Positions 54,845 to 64,000 of a stretch of 64,000 nt of DNA are shown here, piece by piece. The DNA comes from Impatiens glandulifera (Eukaryota; Streptophyta; Magnoliopsida; Ericales; Balsaminaceae): contig NC_061868.1 of the NCBI RefSeq assembly GCF_907164915.1, forward strand, positions 24,113,819-24,177,818, given 5' to 3'. The notes below the pieces were generated by a model. The model saw only the letters and a program-made list of their open reading frames with translations. It was not told where the DNA came from and searched no databases. Both the position numbers and the translations under genes were made by a program. Position 1 is the first letter of the stretch, and each line of letters begins with the position of its first letter.

Positions 54845-56000
54845 TCAAAATTCACTTAACAGCAACATAATGAGATTGTTTAGGATTAGCTTAAAATCTT
54901 CCCAAACGCCGACAGAAAATATGATGTATGGTCGGTTGGCAGTAAGATAGAGCAGAGAACCAATGATTCCTCTATATGTAGTGATATCGACACTTTGGAC
55001 ATCTTCATCCTTATCGTGCTTGATGGAGGAGCTCATTGGAGTAGCTGCAGTCGAGAAATTTTCCATTCCAAACTTCTTTAACAACTCCCTGGTATATTTG
55101 TCATGGTTGATGAATGTACCTTCTTCAAGTTGACGAACTTGAAGACCAAGGAAGAAAGTTAATTCTATCATCATACTCATCTCGAATTTGTCCTACATTA
55201 AGTTGGCAAATTTCTCACATAGTTTTGGGTTAGTTGACCCAAATATGATATCATCCACATAGACTTGAACAAGTAAAATATGAGAATCTTTAACAAATTT
55301 AAACAAAGTTTTATCTATGGAGTCAATTACAAAATCATGATCAAATAAAAACTTAGTTAAAGTGTCATACCAAGCTCTAGGAGCTTGTTTAAGACCATAT
55401 AAGGTTTTGTCAAGTTTTAAAACATGATTTGGAAATGAATGATCTAGAAATCCAGGTGGTTGTTCAGCATATACATCTTCATTTAAAGTTCCATTTAAAA
55501 ATGCAATTTTCACATCCAATTGAAAAACTTTAAAATTTTTAAAAGATACATAAGCTAGAAAGATTCTGATTGCTTCAAGTATATCCACTGGTGCGAATGA
55601 CTCCTCAAAGTCAATTCCTTCTTCCTGTCTATATCCTTAAGCAACAAATTGGGCTTTGTTTCACACAACTAAGCCATCTTCACTAAGCTTGTTTCGAAAA
55701 ATCTATATTGTTCCAATGACCGATTGATCAGTCGGCCTTGGATTAGATGTCACGCTTTATTTCTCTCAAATTGATTCAAATCCTCTTGGATTGCATTAAT
55801 CTAATTAGGATCAAGCAATGCTTCATTAATCTTCTTTGGCTCAATTTGAGAAATAAAGGCGAAGTTTAACATTTCATCCAATAATTGATGTCTGGTCGTA
55901 AGAGGAGCATTATGATTTCCAATTATCAATTCCAGTGGATGATTTCTGTTATATCCGAAGTTTAATTCTACAGGATTATACGTCTAATTAGATGTCCCTG
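54845..56000 (-). pseudogene. Copia reverse transcriptase, element C
   Basis: 55193-55588: [53 protein letters not shown] and [17 protein letters not shown] (intact YVDD). 54845-55180: MSMMIELTFFLGLQVRQLEE, STAATPMSSSIKHDKDEDV, YRGIIGSLLYLTANRPYI. The fingers (55589-55850) are broken by stops. The split at 55180-55193 is a frame change at the same place as in element B. Confidence 0.85.
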
Positions 56001-57151
56001 TGACGTCCAAACTATCAACCATCTGCTGACTTGAAGTCTGGACATATGGTTGACTCTCAACCAGATCAGCCAACTGATTAGACGAGTGAATCATGTTGAC
56101 CACAGCTGCATCATCACTATTAGATTGAAGACTTGTCGCTTCTATCTGTTAGCAATATCAATGAATTCATTAGAATCATTTTTAACAGATTCATCACAAA
56201 CAACATGATAAGATTCCTTAATAGTTTGTGTTCGATTATTATATATTCTAAGAGTTTTAATAATTGAAGAGTATCCTAACATGGTTCTAGTATCTACTTT
56301 AGCATAAAAAACGGTCAAATAATTTTTACCATTGTTATGAATGAAACACTTACACCCAAAAATTCAAAAGTATGAAACTGTAGGAATTCTTCTATAAAAT
56401 ATCTCATAGAGTGTTTTGTCAAAGTGTTTATTAATTATTGACCAGTTTTGGGTATAGCATGTTGTGTTTATGGCTTCTTCTCAAAACTTTTGAGGAACAC
56501 CTGAGTCGGCAAGCATAGATTTCGCTACTTCCTTTAGTGTTCTAACTCTTCTTTAAGCAATGCCATTTTGCTGTGGAGTTTTGGCACTAGACCACTCTTG
56601 TCTAATTCCAGGCTCCTCGAGATAAGAAGTTAAGTGTATATTGGTGAACTTGGTTCCCCTGTCACTTCTAATCTTGATAATGCTTACAGATTTTTCGTTT
56701 TGATGTCTCTTAAGGATCTTAATCAAATTCTCATCCGTCTGATCCTTGGATTGTAAGAAAATAACCCACGTAAATCAACAATAATTACTAGGGTGAATCT
56801 CATTCCTTCCAAGCTTTTTACAGAAATTGGACCGAATAGGTCCATGTGTAAGAGTTCCAAGCATCGGTTGAACTGAGATTTTCCATTACTCTTGAACATT
56901 GATTTTATCTGCTTGCCTGACTACTAAGAAGAACAAACCTTGTCCTTTGAAAACTTCAAATTAGGTAAACCAAAAACTAAATCATGAACACAGATGTTGT
57001 TAATGATTTTAAAATTAAGATGATTTAATCTCTTATTCCATAGTCAGTTTTGATCATTTTTGGTTATCATACATACGGGATTATATATCTTATTTTTCCA
57101 GTTCATTTTGTAAAAGTTTCCTACTCTACTTCCGGTTAGTAGAATGTTAGC
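56001..57151 (-). pseudogene. Copia integrase, element C
   Basis: No frame longer than about 60 codons remains, but codons for SDRGTKFTN, AKTPQQNGIA, NTTCYTQN, GCKC and GYSSIIKTLRIYN can be followed on the minus strand from about 57000 to 56230. The HHCC module (about 56930-57080) is also broken. It is the most decayed pol part of element C. Confidence 0.7.
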
Positions 57152-57439
57152 CTACTGATCTTTAACCAGACATGTATGTGTTTGAAAATCAATAGAAAAT
57201 CCATTATCACATAATTGGCTTATACTAATTAGGTTATAACACATGTTTTCAACAAGTAGCACATTATTAATGGTTAGATTACCAAGAATAATCTTACCCT
57301 TACCTATGGTCTTACCCTTGTTGTTGTCACCAAACGTGATATTAGGCCCTGAGCAGTTTGTAACTTTAGTCAGAAGTCGTCTATCTCTATTCATGTGTAT
57401 AGAACATCCATTGTCCAGATACCATACTGATTCCTCCAA
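57152..57439 (-). pseudogene. Copia protease, element C, with altered active site
   Basis: EESVWYLDNGCSIHMNRDRR: the catalytic triplet DSG reads DNG, a G-to-A change on the coding strand. It continues ITFGDNNKGKTIGKGKI, LTINNVLLVENMCYNL, SISQLCDNGFSIDF. The Asp remains, but the Ser-to-Asn change is expected to impair the enzyme. Confidence 0.82.
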
Positions 57440-57505
57440 GCAGCTTATCTTTCGTTCCTACACAAATACATATTTACAAGTTTTTGGTATCCACATTTAC
57501 TTGGG

Positions 57506-58470
57506 TCACCGGTCAATCAGTCCCTTAGGAATCCATATTTGAGTTAGCCTTATGGATTTCCCATGTTGTGTTGTTATTAGTGTGTATGATTTAGACTTAG
57601 CAGACGTCTTCCTACTAGCAGCTGATCTGTTAACCTTAGAGGATGGTTTTTGTTTAAAACTCCTTAACTTCTTGTCAGGTTTTGTATTTCCAGACTCGCT
57701 GGCTGCTTCCTTCCTATGTTTCAGCCATCTTAAAGTTAGTTTGCCATAAATAATCTCATCCTTTAAGGTTAAGTCTTCACAGCTTGGATCAGTTCCTTTA
57801 TCAATTAAACAACCCTTGACAAAACTTATAGTCTTAAGCTTGTCTTCCACTAGGTTTAACTTCTTTGACGACTGATTTGGACTGGCATTGTTAAATCTTA
57901 AACATGATTTGCATCCGGCAGGCCTCAACACACTTATTTGTTGTCTAACTGCATCTCCAGACCTTGTCCAGGAACTGACCACATATGTCACTCGTTGGTT
58001 TTCATAAAATAGTGTTTGAACCTTTTTCTTGAGCTTTTCATTCTTAGATGAGAGCTCGACCACTTTGTTTTCAAAAACTTTTAATTTAGAAGGTTGAGAT
58101 GAGGAGGAATTATCAGTTTCATATTTCATTCTCATTTCATTACAAAAGACTGACAACTTCTTGTACTCAATGATCATGTCATTTAGTAGTGCAACAGTTA
58201 ATTCATCTCTTGTAAATTCTTCAGAAGAGAAGTCAAATGCCTCAAAATCTTTTTCTTCTACTGTCTTGAAGCAGTTGACCTCTTCATCATCACTATCACT
58301 GGATGATGTATAGTCTGACTCTTTTTGGGCCCACTTGTCTTTGCTTTCAGTCGCTATGAGAGCCTTCAGCTCATTCTTGTTGTCCTTATTCTTCTCATTT
58401 GGATTTGGCTTCCTGCACTCCGACTTGAAGTATCCTAGATTATCATAGTTAAAACACTGTAAGTTAGCCT
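57506..58470 (-). pseudogene. Copia gag C-terminal part, element C
   Basis: 57506-58177 (223 codons): a Leu/Lys-rich coiled coil (KVFENKVVELSSKNEKLKKK), VVSSWTRSGDAVRQQISVLR, FVKGCLIDKGTDPSCEDLTL, a Lys/Ser-rich stretch, and TQIWIPKGLIDR. Right of it, to 58470, is the zinc knuckle reading CFNYDNLGYFKSEC: the second Cys and the His of the CCHC box are both Tyr, each one C-to-T/G-to-A step. It is interrupted at 58470 by the solo LTR and continues at 59957. Confidence 0.82.
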
Positions 58471-59956
58471 TGTTAGATAAAAATAGGTAATTAATTATTA
58501 GTATTAATTACATATTTAAAGAACTTAATCAAGTTAATTGTGTGTAGATAAAAAAAACCGGAAGGAAGCAACTGATCGGTTATATCTCAAGATAGCAGCT
58601 GATTAGTTTTATCTCAATCAACTTTATCTAAAACGTAACCGGCAATATCTTAAGATCAATAATATCTTAAGATCGGTTTTATATCTTAGACGCGTAGCCG
58701 GTTTTATCTCAAGCTCGGCTTTATCTACTTTAGTAATATCTCAAACGCGTAGCCGGTTTTATCTCAAGTCTGGTTTTATCTACTTCGGTAGTATCTCAGA
58801 CGTGTAGCCGGTTTTATCTCAAGTTCGGTTTTATCTACTTCAGTAGTATCTCAGACACTTAGCCGGTTTTATCTACTTCGGTTTTATCTATTTCCGTAAT
58901 ATCTCTGAAGCGTATCCGGTTTTATCTTAATTTGTTCTTATCCCACGCGTAAACGGTAATATCTCAAAGTCGGTTTTATCCTAAATGTATCCGGTAATTA
59001 CATAAAGTAGCTTTCACACATCCAGACTGTTTTATTACCACTTTAATACAAGTCTGATGAAATCCTCTTGGGAGTAGATATCTGCCAATTTAACCTTAAT
59101 TGTCATTTCGGTGCAAGTCTAATAAAGTCTTTTGGGAGTAGTTACCTACCATATTGTTCCAACCAGCCAAATCATTAGAAGACAAAACTGTATATTGATC
59201 TGCTCCTCGGAAATCATTAATCCAATTAATGTCATGTTGACTTATTATCAGAGTTCAAACAAAATCAAAGGATATCCCATCTGTTGTACGACTTTGAACT
59301 CCAACCAATCACGATCAAGAAAGGAGTACTATCATGCAGATATAGCCATTAAAGAAGCAAATATATTCGTGGATATATTAGCCTACTTAAGAAGACAGAA
59401 GTTATATGCTTTAGCAACTTGCTCACGTTTATCATCACACATACAACTTTCATCTCTTACTATCAAATCGCTCAAGCTTTCAAATCAGTGTGTTAGAAAC
59501 TCAAGTGTATTACAATATCATCTATTTTGTGTGAGTGGTGAGTATTGTAAGTTGACAGAATCTGGTTCTGTTTAACAGAGTGGGCTTATTAAAGGGTCGA
59601 AAACGAGCAGTCATTAAGCCTTGGTTGTTCAACTAAACCTGTGTGCGTTGTAAACCGATTGAATATTCTAGTGAATATCCTTCTCAAATTTTTGAGAAGA
59701 AGGGGTGACGTAAGAGTTTTGTCTCCGAATATCCATAAATCTTGTATTGTGTCCTCTTACTACTTTCTAAACTGTGTTTTTATTGCTTCAAGTTCAAACA
59801 AACACTTCCGCTCTTGAACTTGGTTCAAGAATTTGTGACAACTTGCGAAGAATAGAGTACGATACTAACCTCTAACAGGGTTATTATCAACCGGCGTGTG
59901 TGTAAGCGTTCACCTTTGGGAGACCCTAGTCTCCTTTGTCGATCCCGATCCTAACA
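58471..59956 (+). mobile_element. Solo copia LTR inserted in element C gag, AGCCT target duplications
   Basis: 1486 bp, TGTTAGATAAAAA...GATCCTAACA, flanked by exact AGCCT (58466-58470 and 59957-59961). Conserved LTR segment at about 59671-59740. A tandem repeat is at 58610-58960. The 147-codon frame 59132-59575 lies wholly inside it and has no known domain. It is younger than element C, into which it inserted. Confidence 0.92.
58610..58960. repeat. About 57-bp tandem repeat x 5-6 in the solo LTR
   Basis: AGCCGGTTTTATCTCAAG, CGGTTTTATCTACTTCGGTA and TCTCAGACGCGT alternate, with AGCCGGTTTTATC starting at about 58687, 58749, 58806 and 58860. U3 position, as for the arrays of LTRs A and C, but with an unrelated motif. 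Confidence 0.8.
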
Positions 59957-60780
59957 AGCCTTATAGTTATTCTTATCATCATTGTTATTATTTGAAGAGC
60001 TTCGGTTAGGATTGCTCTTCTTCATTAATTTCCAGAATTTTTTTCACAAAGAGAGCCATGGCATCGCTACTGATCTTATCGGCAACAGTCTTCACATCAG
60101 TGGCAATAGGTGGCTCCTCAATAGTCACCGATGCCTTGGTTGCAATAACATATGTGGAAAGCTCCTCTTCATTCCTAGAGTTTATCTCAAACTCATAGAA
60201 CTTTAGATTGGCTAGAAAGTCAAAGAGCTTCATCTTGTTGATATCTCTTTATACTCCCTCATTGCCATCGTCTTGATATCCCACTCCCTAGGCAGAGCAC
60301 GCATATCTTTGATTGCAGCCTCTCTATTGCTGTAAGTCTTGCCCAAGGTGGAAAGAGTGATGATAATTTTTTGAATCTCCCATCGAATTCAATTATCGTC
60401 TCTCTAGGACACATCTTAATGTTATCAAACTGATGTGTGGCAATCATGAGTTTGTTCTCTTTGGTTTTCTCGTTTCCATCACAGAGTTGAGTCAACCTCT
60501 CCCAGATTTCTCTAGCCGAGTTGCATGATATGATGTAGTTGAACATGTTGTCATCAAGAGTTTTGTAAAAAATATCTTTGGCCATGTTGTCAAGGTTTTT
60601 CTTCCTCTTGTCTTCACTAGTCCACTCAGATATGTCCTTCTAAATCTTTATCGGGTCTTTGGTGATGACAAGCCACACGTCATCATTTATGGCAGCAAGA
60701 TGAGCATGGACTCTCGCCTTCCACATGACATAGTTTTCCTTTGAAAACATGGAAACCTTGTTGGTGACAACCATAGACAT
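59957..60780 (-). pseudogene. Copia gag N-terminal part, element C
   Basis: ATG at 60780 (MSMVVTNKVSMFSKENYVMW) is the usual copia gag opening, with a stop after about 43 codons. 60259-60585 has MAKDIFYKTLDDNMFNYIIS, AREIWERLTQLCDGNEKTKE, NKLMIATHQFDNIKM. 60006-60233 has LKFYEFEINSRNEEE, TKASVTIEEPP and DAMALFVKKILE, matching gag of element B. Joined to 57506-58470 across the solo LTR. Confidence 0.83.
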
Positions 60781-60818
60781 GATTCAGATGATGTTGGTGC
60801 TTGAGAATAGAAAACGAG

Positions 60819-60830
60819 GCTCTAATACCA
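60819..60830 (-). other. Primer-binding site, initiator tRNA-Met type, element C
   Basis: The minus strand reads TGGTATTAGAGC, identical to that of element A, two bases from the LTR. Confidence 0.85.
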
Positions 60831-60832
60831 CT

Positions 60833-61398
60833 TGTTGGTATCGGTGCTGACAATAGAGACTAGGGTCTGACTAATGTGAACAGCTTACGATAAACGATTC
60901 GATAATAATCCTGTGAGGGATTAGTGTTTCTATTCTTCGCAAATCTTCACAAACTCTTGAAACGGATTCAAGTGCGAAACTGTTTGTTAGATTTGAAGCT
61001 TTAGACAACTAAATGCAAATGGCAGAAAGTAAGGAACACATTCGAAGATAAAACTCTTATGTCACCCCTTCTTCCACAAAAGAAAGGATATCCACTAAAG
61101 ACTTTGAATCAAATACAACTCACTAAGCTAGCTAACTCTCTGTTTAACAGAACAACCTCTTTTCAACTTAGAGCACTGAGGTTTATCATAGAAAATACAA
61201 TATGCAATTACAATATAATCATAGCTAGACAGTAAGAGATTTTGCTTTAGAGAATGTGTGAAGTAGAAAGTTAGTAAGTGTTTTTACATCTGTAGTTATT
61301 CGAGCAGTTTTCAATCAGTCGTTCAGTGTGTATATCAAATAGTCTTTCAACCGTTGTCCTTGGGCTTCTATTTATAGTTGAAGTACACTAACGGTCCA
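60833..61398 (-). repeat. Truncated 5' LTR of element C
   Basis: Collinear with 50667-51270 (GACAATAGAGACTAGGGTCT, CTTGGGCTTCTATTTATAGT). It stops just upstream (in element sense) of its TATA box (CTATAAATAG on the minus strand, about 61369-61378), so the U3 enhancer array is missing. It continues directly into B-type LTR sequence. Confidence 0.85.
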
Positions 61399-62245
61399 TT
61401 CTGGGATAAGTCGGAAGAGCAACCTTCCAGGTACAGGCAATTGTCCAACCGACAGTTGCTATACTAAGTAAAAGACAAACCTAGCCGGTTTGACCTATGC
61501 CTTGGAAGCTTAAACCGCCAGTACTGCAACACTGAACATCTGCTCAACCAATCTGATTCAAGGATTACCCTAAAGGTATCCGTTGAAGAAATGTGACCGT
61601 TGACACATTTCACCTATAAAAGAAGGAGCTGAATAGGAGTAAATGCAGTTCTAAGAGTTCTGAAGTTACGAGAGACATTAATTAAGTGTTCTAACAACCC
61701 AAGTTACAAGTTGTGTTTATCTCTCTAACATTGCAAGGCTAAAGTGTGGATTTGACGTGAGATTACAATTTTCGTGAGAATTGTATGAGTGTTTATCGAG
61801 CAGCAAATAAGTCTCGATCGAATATTGTGTTTGTGTATTCCTTAGTGAATATCCTTCTCGCGGTTTCAAGAGGAAGGGGTGACGTAGGAGTTTTATCTCC
61901 GAACATCCATAAAAACATGTGTCTTGTTCTTTACTTTCTGTCAGCTTTACTTTCTAACGACTCATACTAACCGACTTGCACCGCTCTAACCGATTCACCA
62001 TACCTTAAACCGACCTCCTAATCTCCAAACCGATATTATCTAGATTGTATCTTTATTCATCATGTGTGTGTGTTGCTTCAACCTGAAACAAACCACTTTC
62101 GCACTTGAACTCGGTTCAAGGGTTTGTGACAGTTTGTATAGTATTGAAACCCGATGTTAATCTCTAACCGGATTAGCGCCAATCGTTGAGTGAAAGTATT
62201 AACCGGTCAGACCCCGGTCCGCCATCCGCGATCTAGATCCTAACA
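61399..62245 (+). repeat. 5'-truncated LTR of the B family
   Basis: Matches the 5' LTR of element B from about 11230 on: GACAAACCTAGCCGGTTTGA, CCGTTGACACATTTC with TATA (CCTATAAAAGAAGG, about 61612), the conserved segment (61847-61913), and the end GATCTAGATCCTAACA at 62245. No U3 start and no internal region. Confidence 0.85.
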
Positions 62246-62289
62246 TTTATTTTCATTATCAATTCATTATTCTAAGTCTTTACCAAATT

Positions 62290-63110
62290 TATATAACTGG
62301 TTGTAAGAAACATTTTAGTGGCATCCCATTAAGGAGGAGGTTGTGAATAAAGTTTTCAAGAAGAAGGGTGGTGCCAAGATAAAAAAGAACTTTGTTACTA
62401 AGCCTCATTGAAAAATCATCACACGTTACCCTAGAAGACTGGAACGAAATGAAAACCAAATTTGGTGAGCCAAAGAATTTTGAGAAATGCACCAAGGCCA
62501 AAGGAAATAAAAAAAATACTCAGAAATAATGGAGTGGAAATAATGAAGTAAAAGTTGTGGTAATATTAATGATTTATTTTTTTTAAAATATTGAGCTTTA
62601 TTTTTTATACACAACTAACTATATTTTTTTGTTATGCAGAATTATTTTACTTAACTCCGTCAAACTCAAGAATCTTTCAATATCAATGAACAGAAATATT
62701 AAATGGAGTTATGGATGGAAGTAGCGGGAAATTTCAAGAGCCGGAGTGTGTTTGGAATATACTACATGGGCCAAAAACAGGTATTCGAAAATGGGAAATC
62801 AAGCACACAACTTTCTTTGGAGTTAAATACACTTAAATAAACTGTAAGTGCTTTGCAAATTCTAAATTCTAAAAAGGAAAAAGATAATGCACTACAAAAA
62901 GAAGAAGTTGATAGATGTAAGATAGAGTATGTAGAACAACAAAAGAGGATTAAAATGTTAGATTCCAACCAAGTTGAACTAGTTTAGGAAAAAATTATTC
63001 TTCAAACTCAAGTGCAATCTTTAAATGAAAATTTTGAAACTATCCTAGCATTATGGACTAAGTTAGGGCAACAAAAGATCACAAACATTCACACTCAGGA
63101 CGGTTGATGA
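62290..63110 (+). pseudogene. Fragment of a plant Transposase_24-like (CACTA-associated) protein
   Basis: Frames with stops encode CKKHFSGIPLRRRL, then HVTLEDWNEMKTKFGEPKNF and KCTKAKGNKKNTQK. A likely intron follows (donor near 62556-62560, acceptor TTATGCAG ending 62639). Then come YxMELWMEVAGNFKSRSVFG, YYMGQKQVFENGKSS, and a Glu/Lys/Gln-rich helical tail (KKEKDNALQKEEVDRCKIEY, QTQVQSLNENFE). A DW-x-x-x-x-x-KF-start, a basic middle and a coiled-coil end are the pattern of plant PttA/En-Spm Transposase_24 proteins, often the second gene of CACTA elements. The start is missing. The minus-strand frames here are shadows. Confidence 0.55.
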
Positions 63111-63278
63111 AGAAGGTTAGTGATTCAATCTTTAATTTGGTAAATATGCTTCGTATTCAAATACAATTCATATACAATTATCATAATACTATTAATGCTA
63201 ATTATAATAATAAAGATTTAAGTATTTTGAATTATATGTTTGAATAATTAATAGGTAAGTTTAAGTAGGTTGAATTAT

Positions 63279-63600
63279 ATGTTAGTGTTTAATGAAATTT
63301 ATTTAGTAAGTTTTCAAGTGATTTAGTTTTATGTTTAATATATGATTTTTTTAATGTTGTTAAGTGATTTAATTTCATGTTTAATATTGCCTAATTAATA
63401 TGTTAGTGTTTTATGAAATTTATTTAATAAATTTTAGGTGATTTAGGTTTATGTTCAACATATGAGTTTTTCAATGTTGTCAAGTGAATTAGTTTCATGT
63501 TTAATATTGTCTAATTAATATGTTAGTGTTTTATGCAATTTATTTAGTAAGTTTTCAAGTTATTTAGTTTTATGTCTAATATATGAGTTGTATATTATTG
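63279..63600. repeat. About 120-bp tandem repeat x 2.7
   Basis: ATGTTAGTGTTTTATG... recurs at 63279, 63400 and 63520 with TTTAGTAAGTTTTCAAGTGA and TTTCATGTTTAATATTG in each unit. AT-rich; it may lie in an intron or 3' region of the preceding transposase fragment. Confidence 0.75.
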
Positions 63601-64000
63601 TCAAATGATAATGGAGAATGCACCATAATGGGTGGGATGTGTCTTGGGCTTCAAAAGCTATAAGAAATTTATAATTGTATATTTTTCAATATATAAACTA
63701 GATAGTAAATCTAATTGCTCGTTTTGTTGAATTTATACAGGTTTGCAGAAATAAAGATGGATTGAAAAAAGTAAATATCAATGGATGGAGTGAAGCATAA
63801 TTTGGAGCTATTTGGAAATGTTATTTTGTGTAAAATTTGGCATATTTTTGTTCATATTATTGAAATATAAGTACTTGATGAACTTAATTTGCAAATGTGT
63901 TTTGTAAATTTGTAATGAATGATGTTAGTTTACTAAGAATTGATCCACTTGTTTTGGTTATTATTTATATACATGAATCATTTCAAATTGAATTCAATTG
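63601..64000. other. AT-rich end of window
   Basis: A CAG acceptor-like site near 63740 is followed by GTTTGCAGAAATAAAGATGG, possibly the 3' end of the transposase fragment's transcript. No frame longer than a few codons is convincing. Confidence 0.3.

Larger units (their letters stand above)
50667..61398 (-). mobile_element. Ty1/copia Sirevirus-like element C, 5' LTR truncated
   Basis: Minus strand: partial 5' LTR (60833-61398), primer site, gag (split by a solo LTR), protease, integrase, RT, RNase H, spacer, accessory ORF, 3' LTR (50667-52484). The bases left of the 3' LTR are GTAAG. The other side is fused to a different LTR, so no target duplication remains. Close relative of element A. 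All genes are broken. Confidence 0.9.

Noticed and set aside
59132..59575. 147-codon plus-strand open frame
   Set aside because: It falls wholly inside a solo LTR with defined ends and target duplications, and it has no recognisable domain.

Overview
The window is nuclear DNA of a flowering plant, probably a eudicot. The evidence is plant-type Ty1/copia elements of the accessory-ORF (Sirevirus-like) kind primed by initiator tRNA-Met, a Ty3/gypsy element of the Tat/Ogre lineage, an L1-type LINE, a CACTA (En/Spm) DNA transposon, and very AT-rich intervening sequence. I found no intact host protein gene, tRNA or rRNA. The stretch looks like repeat-dense, probably methylated heterochromatin, and nearly every coding region is broken by stops or frameshifts. 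The species cannot be told from the sequence.

Layout. 1-6657: a minus-strand copia element (A), whose 3' end runs off the window. 7630-8960: an LTR piece of a Tat/gypsy element. 9115-10420: a solo copia LTR (minus) with CTTAA target duplications. 10763-24078: a nearly complete plus-strand copia element (B) with 1.2-1.3 kb LTRs, GATCA target duplications, PBS, gag, pol, three tandem accessory ORFs and a duplicated polypurine tract. 24265-29165: a minus-strand LINE. 29166-30965: a degenerate tandem array, with probable smaller parts at 10430-10762 and 24079-24264. 32340-38420: broken minus-strand Tat/Ogre pol and gag, with a copia LTR fragment at about 35290-35985. 38830-41407: an inverted Tat LTR with its primer site. 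41947-50230: a CACTA transposon with inverted arrays of 150-bp subterminal repeats, hosting a foldback Mutator-like element at 49156-50111. 50667-61398: a second minus-strand copia element (C), with another solo LTR (58471-59956, AGCCT duplications) inside its gag. 61399-62245: a truncated B-type LTR fused head-to-head to C. 62290-63110: a fragment resembling a plant Transposase_24 protein.

How the parts relate. The three copia elements share gag-PR-INT-RT-RNase H order and carry, between pol and the 3' LTR, an accessory gene of one family. Each copy is preceded by a TATA-like box of its own. In element B the gene is triplicated: two copies of about 240 codons, then one of 849 codons with a coiled-coil and basic C-terminal extension. 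A and C use clusters of TTAGAC...GTCTAA palindromes in their LTRs and in front of the accessory gene. All the copia LTRs share a conserved hairpin-containing segment of about 70 bp.

The order of events can be read from nesting. The Tat element probably came first. Its LTR at 7630-8960, the tandem array and the pol at 32340-35240 lie in the order expected for one element with 3'-UTR tandem repeats, later split by the solo LTR, element B and the LINE. Functions are assigned from recognisable motifs only; no database search was possible.
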